Of a stretch of 64,000 bases of DNA, positions 45,800 through 54,630 are shown in pieces. Below the pieces are notes generated by a model, which saw nothing but the letters and a program-made list of their open reading frames with translations, made no database searches and had not been told where the DNA came from. The stretch covers positions 719,794 to 783,793 of the forward strand of contig NZ_GL890776.1 of NCBI RefSeq assembly GCF_000211415.1. The letters run 5' to 3'. Numbering within the stretch: the first letter of the stretch is position 1; each line of letters starts with the position of its first letter. This DNA is from Enterobacter mori LMG 25706 (GTDB lineage Bacteria > Pseudomonadota > Gammaproteobacteria > Enterobacterales > Enterobacteriaceae). The translations under genes and the position numbers were made by a program.

Positions 45800-46844
45800 G
45801 TTTAAATATCGAATGGTTTTGCGTCGATAAGGTATAGGTAACATCGCCATCATGAGCCAGCATGATGGCTTTTACCACCGACAGGCCCAAACCACAGCCT
45901 TCCGGGTTCAAATGTCTGGTGCCATTATCGCGCTGAAAGGGCTGAAATAAAAAATCATGAAACTCCCTGGGGATGCCCGGTCCCCCGTCCTGAATAAGGA
46001 TATAATTGCCTTTATCAGAAACGCCATTTTTCACGATGAGTTTGCGCGAGGTTGAATAGTGTAAGGCATTGTCAAATAAAACGGTCAGACACTGATTGAT
46101 GCGTAATGGATCGAATACGCATTGCTGATCTCTCAGTTCAGTATTGACGGTAAATGCCTTACGGTTGAACTCGGGCATGAATGTATCGAGTGCATCCTGT
46201 ATTGTCCCTTTTAGATCCGTTCTGGACTGATATAAGGTGTATCCCGCCCCGCCACCCGAACTGATAACCCGGAGATCTTCAATCAGACGGGTTAACCCTT
46301 CCGTCTGCTTGAGAAGATTATTAAACAGAACCGGCTCCGGGGTAAAAACACCGTCAACCAACCCCTGAAGCCGTCCGCGTAAGATCGTGACCGGGGTTCT
46401 CAGCTCGTGTGCAATAGCGGCATTCCAGGATTTCCTCTGAATATCCAGCGTCTGTAATTTTTCCGCCATTTCATTGAAATCCGTCACAAGGTGATTGATC
46501 TCACCAAGCCGGGAACTGGTACAAAATGCCCGGGCGTCCAAATCGCCCTGAGAAATCTTTTTCAGGCTGGACGCTACTGCGTTAAGCGGGGTGAGTATTC
46601 GCGATGAAAGTTTGACCGTGAAAAAGAGTGCAATAATCAGACTAACCGTTGTCACGGTCCCAATCCATACCCAGTCCCACATCGTCATCTGCTCGTCATC
46701 GCCCGCAGCAGCGCCACCCGGGAGATGATCCAGAATAAAGGAGTAAAAAAACCAGGAGCCCAGTATGGCGATGGCAATTATCGTAAACGTCAGCAACAGC
46801 ATATACGTTAAGATCTGACGGCTCAGGACAGACTCTTTGTTCAT
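45780..46844 (-). CDS. Sensor histidine kinase (BaeS/AdeS-like)
   Basis: The 354-residue inner membrane kinase has two membrane segments (about 11-39 and 57-77) flanking a very short periplasmic loop, then a HAMP region (ILTPLNAVASSLKKISQGDLDAR), an H-box with H146 in AIAHELRTP, an N-box LTVLFDNALHYS, and ATP-lid motifs GGPGIP and GCGLGLSVV. The G1 Asp is in IQDGGPGI. The tiny sensor loop suggests it detects signals in the membrane. It overlaps its response regulator by 4 bases and is convergent with the ATP-grasp gene. Location next to an RND pump resembles pump-regulating systems such as BaeSR and AdeRS. Confidence 0.92.
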   Translation of the reverse strand: MNKESVLSRQILTYMLLLTFTIIAIAILGSWFFYSFILDHLPGGAAAGDDEQMTMWDWVWIGTVTTVSLIIALFFTVKLSSRILTPLNAVASSLKKISQGDLDARAFCTSSRLGEINHLVTDFNEMAEKLQTLDIQRKSWNAAIAHELRTPVTILRGRLQGLVDGVFTPEPVLFNNLLKQTEGLTRLIEDLRVISSGGGAGYTLYQSRTDLKGTIQDALDTFMPEFNRKAFTVNTELRDQQCVFDPLRINQCLTVLFDNALHYSTSRKLIVKNGVSDKGNYILIQDGGPGIPREFHDFLFQPFQRDNGTRHLNPEGCGLGLSVVKAIMLAHDGDVTYTLSTQNHSIFKLTWPDS

Positions 46845-47545
46845 TTCTTTTCCCCAAGCCGATAGCCCATACCTCTGATGCTCTCGGGAACACCGTAAAG
46901 GCCAGCAAGCTCCAGTTTTTTACGCCACTTGCTCATATGGCTGTCAACCGTTCTGTCGAGAGTATCACCTTCCGGCAGACACGCGTTGAGTAACTCTTCG
47001 CGCGAGCAGACCCTTCGCGGATATCTCACCAGCCAGGTAAGTAATTTAAATTCGGTCGTCGTTAATACCGGGGAGATAACCTCTTCGCCCACGGTGACTT
47101 CCACGTAGAAGTCATCCGGATAGACCGTAATAAATGGCGTTCTGAGCGGCAGGGAACCCGCATGCTGTAGCGTGGGTTTCGTCCTGCGCAGCACCGCCTC
47201 AACCCGTGCGACAACTTCTGAAGGATTGAAGGGTTTGATCACGTAATCATCCGCGCCCAGTCTCAGCCCCATGAGTTTATCGACATCCTGATCAAGAGCA
47301 GAAACCATAATAACGGGGACAGAACTTTCCTGACGAAGCGTGGTAAGTACGCTCCAGCCGTCACATAGGGGCAGATGAATGTCCAGCAAGATGAGATCCG
47401 GTTTATGGAGGCGATTAAGCGTTATTGCCTGCTCGCCCTGGCTGGCCCTAAGCGTTTTCATTCCCGAGCGTTCTAAGTAGCTCATGAGTATATCGGCGAT
47501 TTCATCTTCATCTTCAACGACAAGGATCAGTGTATTTTTGTACAT
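46841..47545 (-). CDS. OmpR-family response regulator (BaeR/AdeR-like)
   Basis: The 234-residue product has a receiver domain (phosphoacceptor D55 in LILLDIHLPL; acidic pair E11-D12; Lys in DYVIKPF) and a winged-helix DNA-binding domain of the OmpR type (LTTTEFKLLTWLVRYPRRVCSREELL and RTVDSHMSKWRKKLE). It is divergent from the membrane protein, ABC-like and RND genes, over a 267-base intergenic region with an inverted repeat. It probably controls that divergent unit. Confidence 0.94.
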   Translation of the reverse strand: MYKNTLILVVEDEDEIADILMSYLERSGMKTLRASQGEQAITLNRLHKPDLILLDIHLPLCDGWSVLTTLRQESSVPVIMVSALDQDVDKLMGLRLGADDYVIKPFNPSEVVARVEAVLRRTKPTLQHAGSLPLRTPFITVYPDDFYVEVTVGEEVISPVLTTTEFKLLTWLVRYPRRVCSREELLNACLPEGDTLDRTVDSHMSKWRKKLELAGLYGVPESIRGMGYRLGEKK

Positions 47546-47713
47546 TTTATCTCCGTGGGTGAAATCCCTTTGAGCACGCTATCAGACATCTTTAGCACAA
47601 TAAGACACAGTCTTCGGGAAAAAGTGCCGTGGTCACAAAATTTTCCGGGGTGGATTTAAATTCCCTGTTATTTCTCCACACAGCATACACATTCAGGCAA
47701 TAAAGACTCGACA

Positions 47714-47742
47714 ATGCCTGTTCAAAATAGCTGTGCAGGCAT
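47714..47742. promoter_or_regulatory. Inverted repeat between the response regulator and the pump unit
   Basis: ATGCCTG (47714-47720) and CAGGCAT (47736-47742) are separated by 15 bases, a spacing of about two helical turns between half-site centres. It lies 70 bases before the first gene of the divergent unit and is a candidate response-regulator site. OmpR-type regulators usually prefer direct repeats, so this is tentative. Confidence 0.35.
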
Positions 47743-47812
47743 ATGCCGTCTTTTCATCGATCGTAACTAATTAATCCTGTCCCTTAAAGACATTCTGAAG
47801 TTGGCTGAGATA

Positions 47813-48205
47813 ATGAACATGGAACTCTCTAAATATTTTCACCCTAAAAAAATCGGCATATATTCCCTGTTCCTGATGCTGTCCTGGGGATTATTATATA
47901 TTTGGCTAGTGCTGATACACAGACTGGACGAAAAAGTCGCCTCGACACTACCCTCTTCCCCCATCATGTATGGCTGCATCGCATTGTCGGTTGTCTCTTT
48001 GACAATCCAAAATAAAGCTGGCGCGCTGACTGAACTACTTGTCATCGCCTTCTGGTTAATGGTGATTTTTGTTTATCTCATTATTACGTTCACCGTGCTG
48101 TTAAACGTGATGCCCGACATCGAAGATCTGATTTTTTATTACGAGTGTTATTTGATCATTTTTTTTGGCGGAACACCGCTGTACCTCATTATGAGAATGA
48201 TTTGA
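47813..48205 (+). CDS. Unknown multi-pass membrane protein of the pump island
   Basis: A 130-residue protein (MNMELSKYFHPKKIGIYSL) with four probable membrane segments at about 14-34, 45-63, 74-100 and 108-128. I recognise no family. The start at 47813 is chosen over an in-frame TTG at 47801 and an ATG at 47819; none has a strong ribosome site. It is first in the rightward unit, about 125 bases ahead of the ABC-like gene. A role as a small pump accessory or membrane sensor for the kinase is only a guess. Confidence 0.6.
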   Translation: MNMELSKYFHPKKIGIYSLFLMLSWGLLYIWLVLIHRLDEKVASTLPSSPIMYGCIALSVVSLTIQNKAGALTELLVIAFWLMVIFVYLIITFTVLLNVMPDIEDLIFYYECYLIIFFGGTPLYLIMRMI

Positions 48206-48328
48206 ATCTGAGCTCCACACGTCCTCCACAAACCACCCATATCCTCTAAACAGGCACGCGGTAGTCTCTCTACCTCATTTTTTTCACAAAAATAATACAC
48301 TGAAAAAGTCTGACACGACTTACCCATA

Positions 48329-49240
48329 ATGATGAATCGTAATAATAATCTCCGTTCTTCGGAATCTGTCGGTGTGATGCACTCGCTTAAAAAACTCGCG
48401 ATACGGCACCGAAAAAAATTGGTTGTCACTTTCTTGCTGGTGGTGGCCGAAAACGTCACTTTTTTACTTTATCCCGTTCTGGCAGGTATCACGATAAATG
48501 CCATCCTCGCAGGTGAGACGCTTAACGCCGCGCTGTATGGCCTGATGGTACTTTGTATGTGGTTCATCGGCGCGGCCAGACGGAGCGTAGACACCCGCAC
48601 GTTTGCACGCATTTATGCCGGACTCGCGGTATCCGTCGTCCTGGCACAGCGCAAATATCAGCTAAACCATTCGGCAATCGCCGCCAGGGTAACGCTCTCG
48701 CGCGAATATGTGGATTTCTTTGAAATGCACCTTCCCCTGCTTATTACATCGCTGAGTTCACTTTTTGGTGCTGCAATCATGTTGCTGTTTCTTGAATTTT
48801 GGGCCGGCGTCATGTGCTTTGCGATTGTACTTATCCTCCTGGGATTTGTTTCCGGATATGCCCGTAAAAATGAATGGCTTTTCATGCGCCTGAATAATCG
48901 GCTGGAAAAAGAAGTGGATTATGTTCATCAGGCGGGTACGGCCACCCTTCACCGACATTACTCCACGCTTGCGCGTTTACGTATCGCATTATCTGACCGC
49001 GAGGCGTGGGGTTATTTGTGGGTTGGCGTACTTGTTGCCGCACTTTTTACGCTGACTATCGTCTGGATGACGCGCTCAACCGGCATCACCGCCGGACATA
49101 TCTATTCCGTGATGACCTACATGTGGATGTTCGCGACGAGTCTCGATGACGCACCGCAGCTTCTTGAGAAGTTTTCGCAACTCAGGGACATCGGTAAACG
49201 CGTTTCCACTGATGATGAAATTCACGTAACTGGACGTTAA
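48329..49240 (+). CDS. ABC-type six-transmembrane protein lacking its ATPase domain
   Basis: The 303-residue product looks like an ABC exporter transmembrane region (ABC_membrane_3 type): six hydrophobic segments, starting with VVTFLLVVAENVTFLLYPVLAGITINAIL (about 33-61), and ending near LTIVWMTRSTGITAGHIYSVMTYMWMFA. The coupling-helix stretches (RTFARIYAGLAVSVV; RLEKEVDYVHQAGTATLHRHYSTLARLRI) are present, but there is no nucleotide-binding domain: the protein ends at DEIHVTGR, and no ATPase gene is adjacent. It stops 4 bases before the RND gene, so the two are almost certainly co-expressed. The start could also be the ATG at 48377. Confidence 0.75.
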   Translation: MMNRNNNLRSSESVGVMHSLKKLAIRHRKKLVVTFLLVVAENVTFLLYPVLAGITINAILAGETLNAALYGLMVLCMWFIGAARRSVDTRTFARIYAGLAVSVVLAQRKYQLNHSAIAARVTLSREYVDFFEMHLPLLITSLSSLFGAAIMLLFLEFWAGVMCFAIVLILLGFVSGYARKNEWLFMRLNNRLEKEVDYVHQAGTATLHRHYSTLARLRIALSDREAWGYLWVGVLVAALFTLTIVWMTRSTGITAGHIYSVMTYMWMFATSLDDAPQLLEKFSQLRDIGKRVSTDDEIHVTGR

Positions 49241-49244
49241 TTTA

Positions 49245-52200
49245 ATGCCTCATTTTTTTATTGAACGCCCCGTTTTTGCCTGGGTAGTGGCGCTTTTTAT
49301 CGTTCTGGCGGGACTTCTTTCTATTCCCCGTTTACCGATTTCGCAGTATCCGGCGGTGGCACCACCGGGAATCATTATTTCCGTCAGTTACCCGGGGGCC
49401 AGCCCCGATATCATGAATACGTCGGTGGTGTCGTTAATAGAACGCGAAATCTCTGGAGTCGATAACTTGCTCTATTTCGAATCATCCAGTGACACAACCG
49501 GTTCAGCATCAATTACCGTCACCTTTAAACCAGGCACGGACATCAAGCTGGCGCAGATGGACCTGCAGAATCAGATTAAGATCGTTGAGCCTCGTTTACC
49601 TCAGGCGGTAAGACAAAACGGCATTAACGTAGAGGCCGCTAATTCTGGATTCTTAATGATGGTGGGGCTGAAGTCCGCGACAGGTCAATTTGAGGAAGCC
49701 GATTTAAGCGACTACTTTGCCAGAAACGTCAGTGACGAGCTTCGTCGCGTGCCCGGCGTAGGGAAAGTTCAGCTATTTGGCGGCGAAAAAGCGCTGCGCA
49801 TATGGTTGGATCCAACGAAGCTCCACAGCTATGGGCTTTCGGTAAGTGATGTTCTTACCGCTGTTGGCCAGCAAAATGCCCTGGTTTCGCCCGGTAAAAC
49901 GGGAGATGAGCCAGCATCTGAAGGACAAGGTGTAACGTATCCCATCACCGTAAAGGGACAGCTCTCTTCGGTCGAGGCGTTCAGGAATATCACCCTGAAA
50001 TCTGACGCATCCGGCGCCCGCCTGAAACTGTCCGACATTGCGCGGATTGAATCTGGCCTGCAAAGCTACGCCTTTGGTATCCGCGAAAATGGCGTGCCCG
50101 CAACGGCGGCGGCAATCCAGCTGTCGCCTGGCGCGAATGCAATGAGTACGGCTTCAGGCGTACGGGCGCGCATCGACGAGCTTTCCCGGGTGTTACCCGA
50201 CGGAATGGCGTTTACGATCCCCTTCGATACCGCGCCGTTTGTAAAACTTTCTATCATGAAAGTTGTTCAGACATTTGTGGAAGCGATGATCCTCGTCTTC
50301 CTGGTTATGCTGCTGTTTCTGCACAAGATACGCTGTACGCTTATCCCGGCGATCGTTGCTCCCGTCGCACTTCTTGGCACCTTCACGGTGATGCTGTTGA
50401 GCGGCTACTCCATCAATATTCTGACGATGTTCGGCATGGTGCTGGCGATAGGGATTATTGTTGATGATGCCATTGTGGTCGTAGAAAGCGTTGAACGACT
50501 GATGGAGGAAAAAAGCCTGTCCCCGCGTGACGCCACGCGGCAAGCCATGCAGGAAATCACCCCGGCGATTATAGGCATCACGCTGGTGCTAACCGCCGTC
50601 TTTATCCCCATGGGGTTTGCTGAAGGTTCCGTCGGGATTATCTACCGACAATTTTGTATTTCCATGGCGGTCTCCATACTGCTGTCCGCGTTTCTTGCCC
50701 TGACACTGACACCTGCCCTGTGCGCAACGTTACTCAAGCCGCATAGGGCAGGAAAGAGCGGAGGTGGAGGGTTCGCGGCAGGGTTTAACGCACGCTTCCG
50801 TTCGCTCACGGTCTGTTACGAAGCCGGGCTGGGTGCCGTTCTGAAGCGAAGCGGACGTATGCTGTTGCTGTACGTTGCGCTTTGCGCTGCGCTGTTTTTA
50901 GGAATATCTACGTTACCGTCGTCCTTTCTGCCGGACGAAGATCAAGGCTACTTTATGTCCTCAATCCAGCTGCCTTCTGATGCCACGATGCAGCGCACCC
51001 TCAACGTGGTTAAAAAGTTTGAAGAGAAAATTGCGGCCCGGCCGGATATTGAAAGCAACATAATGATCCTGGGGTTTGGGTTTTCAGGTTCGGGACCGAA
51101 TTCGGCTATGGCCTTCACCACGCTGAAGGACTGGAAAAATCGGCAGGGTTCGACGGCTCAGGAAGAAGCCGACCATATACAGGCCAGCATGGCGAACGTC
51201 TCGGATGCCGTCACGATGAGCCTGCTCCCGCCGGCCATTTCGGATATGGGCACCTCTTCGGGGTTCACCTGGTACGTGCAGGACAGAGCAGGACTGGGCT
51301 ACGAGACGTTAAAGCGTGCTGCCGACGCGCTGGTCCTGCACGCTAATCAGCGCCCTGAACTGAGTGACGTCTACATAGACGGTCTGCCGGAAGGAACAAG
51401 CCTCGCGCTCCAGGTTGACAGAGAAAAGGCGGAAGCGATGGGCGTCTCATTTGATGAAATCAACCAGACGCTCTCCGTCACCCAAGGCTCAAATTACGTC
51501 AATGACTATACGAATAACGGCCGCGTTCAGCAGGTGATTATTCAGGCCGATGCGCCCTACCGAATGCAACCTGAACAGATACTGACACTATCAGTGAAAA
51601 ACCGGTTGGGGCAGATGGTACCGGTATCTACGTTTGCCACGCTTTCCTGGAACGTTGCGCCGCAGCAGTTGACGCGTTACCAGGGATATTCTGCTATTCG
51701 CATTACCGGAAATGCGGCTTCGGGAGAGTCCAGCGGCACCGCAATGAAAATTATGGAGAGTTTGTCCAGAGATTTACCTCAGGGCATGGCGGGCGAGTGG
51801 GCCGGAAGTTCATTACAGGAGCGAAAATCGGAGTCTCAGCTTCCGGGCCTTATCGTCCTGTCGATCCTGGTCGTATTTATGGTACTCGCCGCCCTGTATG
51901 AGAGCTGGTCTATTCCTTTTGCGGTCATGCTGGTCGTTCCGCTGGGTCTTATCGGCGCGGTGATAGCTGTGTCTGTTGCCGGCATGACGAATGACGTTTT
52001 CTTCAAGGTCGGCCTGATTACGCTTATCGGCCTGTCAGCCAAGAACGCCATTTTAATTGTTGAATTTGCCAGGCAACTCCATCGCCAGGGGCAGCCCCTG
52101 CTGGCGGCAACCATTCATGCCGCCAGCCAGCGCCTGCGCCCTATTCTGATGACCTCGTTAGCCTTTACTTTAGGGGTTGTTCCCTTGATGCTGGCCAGGG

Positions 52201-52340
52201 GGGCGAGCGACAGTACGCAGCATGCCATCGGTACCGGCGTATTTGGAGGCATGATCAGCGGTACGCTTCTCGCGATCTTCTTCGTACCCGTTTTCTTTAT
52301 CGTCATTGCGCGTTTCGTCGACAACATCAGGAAAGCGTGA
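49245..52340 (+). CDS. RND efflux permease (HAE1/AcrB family) without adjacent adaptor
   Basis: The 1031-residue inner membrane pump begins MPHFFIERPVFAWVVALFIVLAGLLSIPRLPISQYP. It has 12 membrane segments with two periplasmic loops; the proton relay is complete, with D407 and D408 in GIIVDDAIVVVESVE and K933 in LSAKNAILIVEFA (AcrB K940). It thus looks active. Unlike usual RND loci there is no membrane-fusion (AcrA-type) or outer membrane channel gene next to it; the neighbour upstream is the ABC-like protein. It may borrow AcrA/TolC or work with the island proteins. Its substrate spectrum is unknown; it belongs to the multidrug type rather than the metal type. Confidence 0.92.
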   Translation: MPHFFIERPVFAWVVALFIVLAGLLSIPRLPISQYPAVAPPGIIISVSYPGASPDIMNTSVVSLIEREISGVDNLLYFESSSDTTGSASITVTFKPGTDIKLAQMDLQNQIKIVEPRLPQAVRQNGINVEAANSGFLMMVGLKSATGQFEEADLSDYFARNVSDELRRVPGVGKVQLFGGEKALRIWLDPTKLHSYGLSVSDVLTAVGQQNALVSPGKTGDEPASEGQGVTYPITVKGQLSSVEAFRNITLKSDASGARLKLSDIARIESGLQSYAFGIRENGVPATAAAIQLSPGANAMSTASGVRARIDELSRVLPDGMAFTIPFDTAPFVKLSIMKVVQTFVEAMILVFLVMLLFLHKIRCTLIPAIVAPVALLGTFTVMLLSGYSINILTMFGMVLAIGIIVDDAIVVVESVERLMEEKSLSPRDATRQAMQEITPAIIGITLVLTAVFIPMGFAEGSVGIIYRQFCISMAVSILLSAFLALTLTPALCATLLKPHRAGKSGGGGFAAGFNARFRSLTVCYEAGLGAVLKRSGRMLLLYVALCAALFLGISTLPSSFLPDEDQGYFMSSIQLPSDATMQRTLNVVKKFEEKIAARPDIESNIMILGFGFSGSGPNSAMAFTTLKDWKNRQGSTAQEEADHIQASMANVSDAVTMSLLPPAISDMGTSSGFTWYVQDRAGLGYETLKRAADALVLHANQRPELSDVYIDGLPEGTSLALQVDREKAEAMGVSFDEINQTLSVTQGSNYVNDYTNNGRVQQVIIQADAPYRMQPEQILTLSVKNRLGQMVPVSTFATLSWNVAPQQLTRYQGYSAIRITGNAASGESSGTAMKIMESLSRDLPQGMAGEWAGSSLQERKSESQLPGLIVLSILVVFMVLAALYESWSIPFAVMLVVPLGLIGAVIAVSVAGMTNDVFFKVGLITLIGLSAKNAILIVEFARQLHRQGQPLLAATIHAASQRLRPILMTSLAFTLGVVPLMLARGASDSTQHAIGTGVFGGMISGTLLAIFFVPVFFIVIARFVDNIRKA

Positions 52341-52490
52341 ATACCCTGGTGGGATCACCCTTCCTCTCTGGTTGGATGAGGCGAAGCTGTTGCCGGGTGA
52401 TATACTGGACGAATGCTGAAATTTTGAGCCCCCGCGAGTCCGCGGTGCATTCTTCGGGGCAGGCGTCTTCGGAGAAGTGCGAGAAATATC

Positions 52491-52521
52491 GTGACACAAG
52501 GGGCTGTGAGTGGGCTATAAT
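52491..52521 (+). promoter_or_regulatory. Sigma-70 promoter of fabI
   Basis: A perfect TATAAT lies at 52516-52521, with GTGACA at 52491-52496 (19 bases spacing; shifted by one base as TGACAC, 18). Transcription would begin near 52528, about 80 bases before the fabI ATG. A small GC-rich hairpin (CCGCG-AGTC-CGCGG) at about 52427-52445 upstream may end transcription from the RND gene. Confidence 0.6.
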
Positions 52522-52610
52522 TTCGAGCTAATTTCGAATGATTTTGAAATACTGCCTGTAACGCTATGAATTACAAGGCAAAATTAGCAATGAATATAAG
52601 GATTAAAGCT

Positions 52611-53399
52611 ATGGGTTTTCTTTCCGGTAAGCGCATTCTGGTGACTGGCGTTGCCAGCAAACTGTCCATCGCATACGGCATCGCACAGGCAATGCATCGC
52701 GAAGGCGCTGAGCTGGCGTTCACCTACCAGAACGACAAGCTGAAAGGCCGTGTTGAAGAGTTTGCCGCGCAGCTGGGTTCCAGCATTGTTCTGGAATGTG
52801 ACGTTGCACAAGACGAAAGCATCGATGGCATGTTTGCTGAACTGGCTAAAACGTGGGAGAAATTCGACGGTTTCGTTCACTCCATCGGTTTCGCGCCTGG
52901 CGATCAGCTGGACGGCGACTACGTGAACGCGGTTACCCGTGATGGCTTCAAAATCGCTCACGACATCAGCTCCTACAGCTTCGTTGCGATGGCAAAATCC
53001 TGCCGCGCGATGTTGAACCCGGGCGCAGCCCTGCTGACCCTGTCCTACCTGGGCGCAGAGCGTGCTATCCCTAACTACAACGTGATGGGTCTGGCTAAAG
53101 CCTCTCTGGAAGCCAACGTTCGCTACATGGCGAATGCAATGGGTCCTGAAGGCGTGCGCGTTAACGCCATCTCTGCAGGTCCTATCCGCACCCTGGCCGC
53201 TTCCGGTATTAAAGATTTCCGTAAAATGCTGGCACACTGCGAAGCGGTTACCCCGATTCGTCGTACTGTGACCATTGAAGATGTGGGTAACTCTGCAGCT
53301 TTCCTGTGCTCTGACCTTTCTGCGGGTATCTCCGGCGAAGTGGTTCACGTTGACGGCGGTTTCAACATCGCTGCCATGAACGAGCTGGAAATCAAATAA
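52611..53399 (+). CDS. fabI: Enoyl-[acyl-carrier-protein] reductase FabI
   Basis: FabI catalyses the last step of each fatty acid elongation cycle with NADH. The 262-residue product ([26 protein letters not shown]) matches E. coli in length. Catalytic Y146 and Y156 and K163 are present ([29 protein letters not shown] region), and G93 is the wild-type residue at the triclosan-contact site. The frame extends 15 codons upstream without a ribosome site; AAGGATTAAAGCT precedes the chosen ATG. A terminator follows. Confidence 0.98.
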   Translation: MGFLSGKRILVTGVASKLSIAYGIAQAMHREGAELAFTYQNDKLKGRVEEFAAQLGSSIVLECDVAQDESIDGMFAELAKTWEKFDGFVHSIGFAPGDQLDGDYVNAVTRDGFKIAHDISSYSFVAMAKSCRAMLNPGAALLTLSYLGAERAIPNYNVMGLAKASLEANVRYMANAMGPEGVRVNAISAGPIRTLAASGIKDFRKMLAHCEAVTPIRRTVTIEDVGNSAAFLCSDLSAGISGEVVHVDGGFNIAAMNELEIK

Positions 53400-53406
53400 G
53401 CGCGTG

Positions 53407-53438
53407 ACTCTCTTCCCGTCCGGGAAGAGAGTTTCTCT
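53407..53438 (+). terminator. Rho-independent terminator of fabI
   Basis: ACTCTCTTCCCG (53407-53418) and CGGGAAGAGAGT (53421-53432) form a perfect 12 bp stem with a 2-base loop, followed by TTCTCT. It lies 7 bases after the stop codon. Confidence 0.9.
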
Positions 53439-53555
53439 CCCCCTGCAGCGCTCTTCGTTATTCCCTTCTGTTATTTGTTATCACCTAACAATATTTTTCC
53501 CCTCATCCGCCTTACGCCAGGATATTGATCGCCATTTTGAGATCAAGGAACGCCC

Positions 53556-54542
53556 ATGGAACAACGCCGCTTTTCCGGCAAAGGCCACTGGTATCATGAA
53601 ACCCAGTCCAACCACTCGCAAACGGATGTCCTGCCTTTGGTGCCCGAAGCCGCTAACGTCGACGATCGTTTTTTGCTCGATTTAGAACTCCCTGAAAAGA
53701 TTGTCACCGCCTGCCATGGCTGGCTCGCTCCCGCCAGGGCCTTGTGCCACCTTCTGTTCCCGCTCAATATTGAGGTTAACCGACTGCACACACTCAGTGC
53801 GTACGACAGACTCAGCACGGCGTTGACGGTCGCTCAGGCGTGTGGTGTTCAGCGACTTTGTAACCACTACGCTGCCCTGCTCGCCCCCCTCCCTGGTCCT
53901 GACTCCTCACGCGAAAGCAATCGCCGCCTGGCACAAATCACGCAATATGCCCGCCAACTTGCCAGCTCACCAGACGTCATTGACCACAAAGCGCAGCTAC
54001 AGCTCGATGAAGTGGGCCTGACAACCTATGACATTGTGCTGATCAACCAGATTATCGGCTTTATTGGCTTTCAGGCGCGTGTTGTGGCGGTGTTTCAGGC
54101 GTTGCTGGGGCATCCTGTACGCTGGTTGCCCGGACACCATATTCCGCCGCATTCCTTACCGGTGACTATTCGTGTCTGGACCCCTGTACTGCCCGTCGTC
54201 GAACTGCGCTACGCGACCCCATTCCAGCTTGAGTCGCTTTCACGCTGGCAAGCAGAGCCAGAACTTCAGGCGCTCACGCCGGTGCTGAGCCACGAGCCTG
54301 CGCTACTCAACCTGACGGGCGAGATTCTGATCAATCACCGTCAAAGCGAGCCACAAACGCACGGGGCGCTTACTGCGGCAGTAGAGCTACTGACCCGTTC
54401 ACCGGATCGTTTTAGCGCGGCACAATTCACGCCGCTGATTGATGCTGGGATCCCTGATATCCGCGCCATCAATCTGCTTACTCAAAGTGCATTTACTGGC
54501 TGGCTCGACCGCCTGCGAGTGGCGCTTGGCAAAGCGGAATAA
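53556..54542 (+). CDS. yciW: YciW-like protein of the AhpD/CMD superfamily (short form)
   Basis: YciW lies between fabI and rnb in E. coli, as here, and was linked to cysteine/methionine metabolism and described as a putative oxidoreductase. The 328-residue product starts MEQRRFSGKGHWYHETQSNHS and has conserved LPLVPEAANVDDRFLLDLELPE, LTVAQACGVQRLCNHYAALLAPLPGP and the final PDRFSAAQFTPLID. Compared from memory with the K-12 protein (about 375 residues), some 45 residues appear missing between the LLNLTGEILI and LTRSPDRF stretches, removing a second AhpD-like repeat. No frameshift is visible, so it may still function. Confidence 0.85.
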   Translation: MEQRRFSGKGHWYHETQSNHSQTDVLPLVPEAANVDDRFLLDLELPEKIVTACHGWLAPARALCHLLFPLNIEVNRLHTLSAYDRLSTALTVAQACGVQRLCNHYAALLAPLPGPDSSRESNRRLAQITQYARQLASSPDVIDHKAQLQLDEVGLTTYDIVLINQIIGFIGFQARVVAVFQALLGHPVRWLPGHHIPPHSLPVTIRVWTPVLPVVELRYATPFQLESLSRWQAEPELQALTPVLSHEPALLNLTGEILINHRQSEPQTHGALTAAVELLTRSPDRFSAAQFTPLIDAGIPDIRAINLLTQSAFTGWLDRLRVALGKAE

Positions 54543-54630
54543 CCGTATTTTTTACCCAAAGAGCGCTTGCTGAAGCAGTAAGATTCGCGTAAAACTGTCA
54601 GCCGCTCAATGGCTACGAAAATAGAACATT

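Noticed and set aside
52584-53348. 254-codon antisense frame inside fabI
   Set aside because: Shadow of the highly biased codon usage of fabI; no recognisable protein features.
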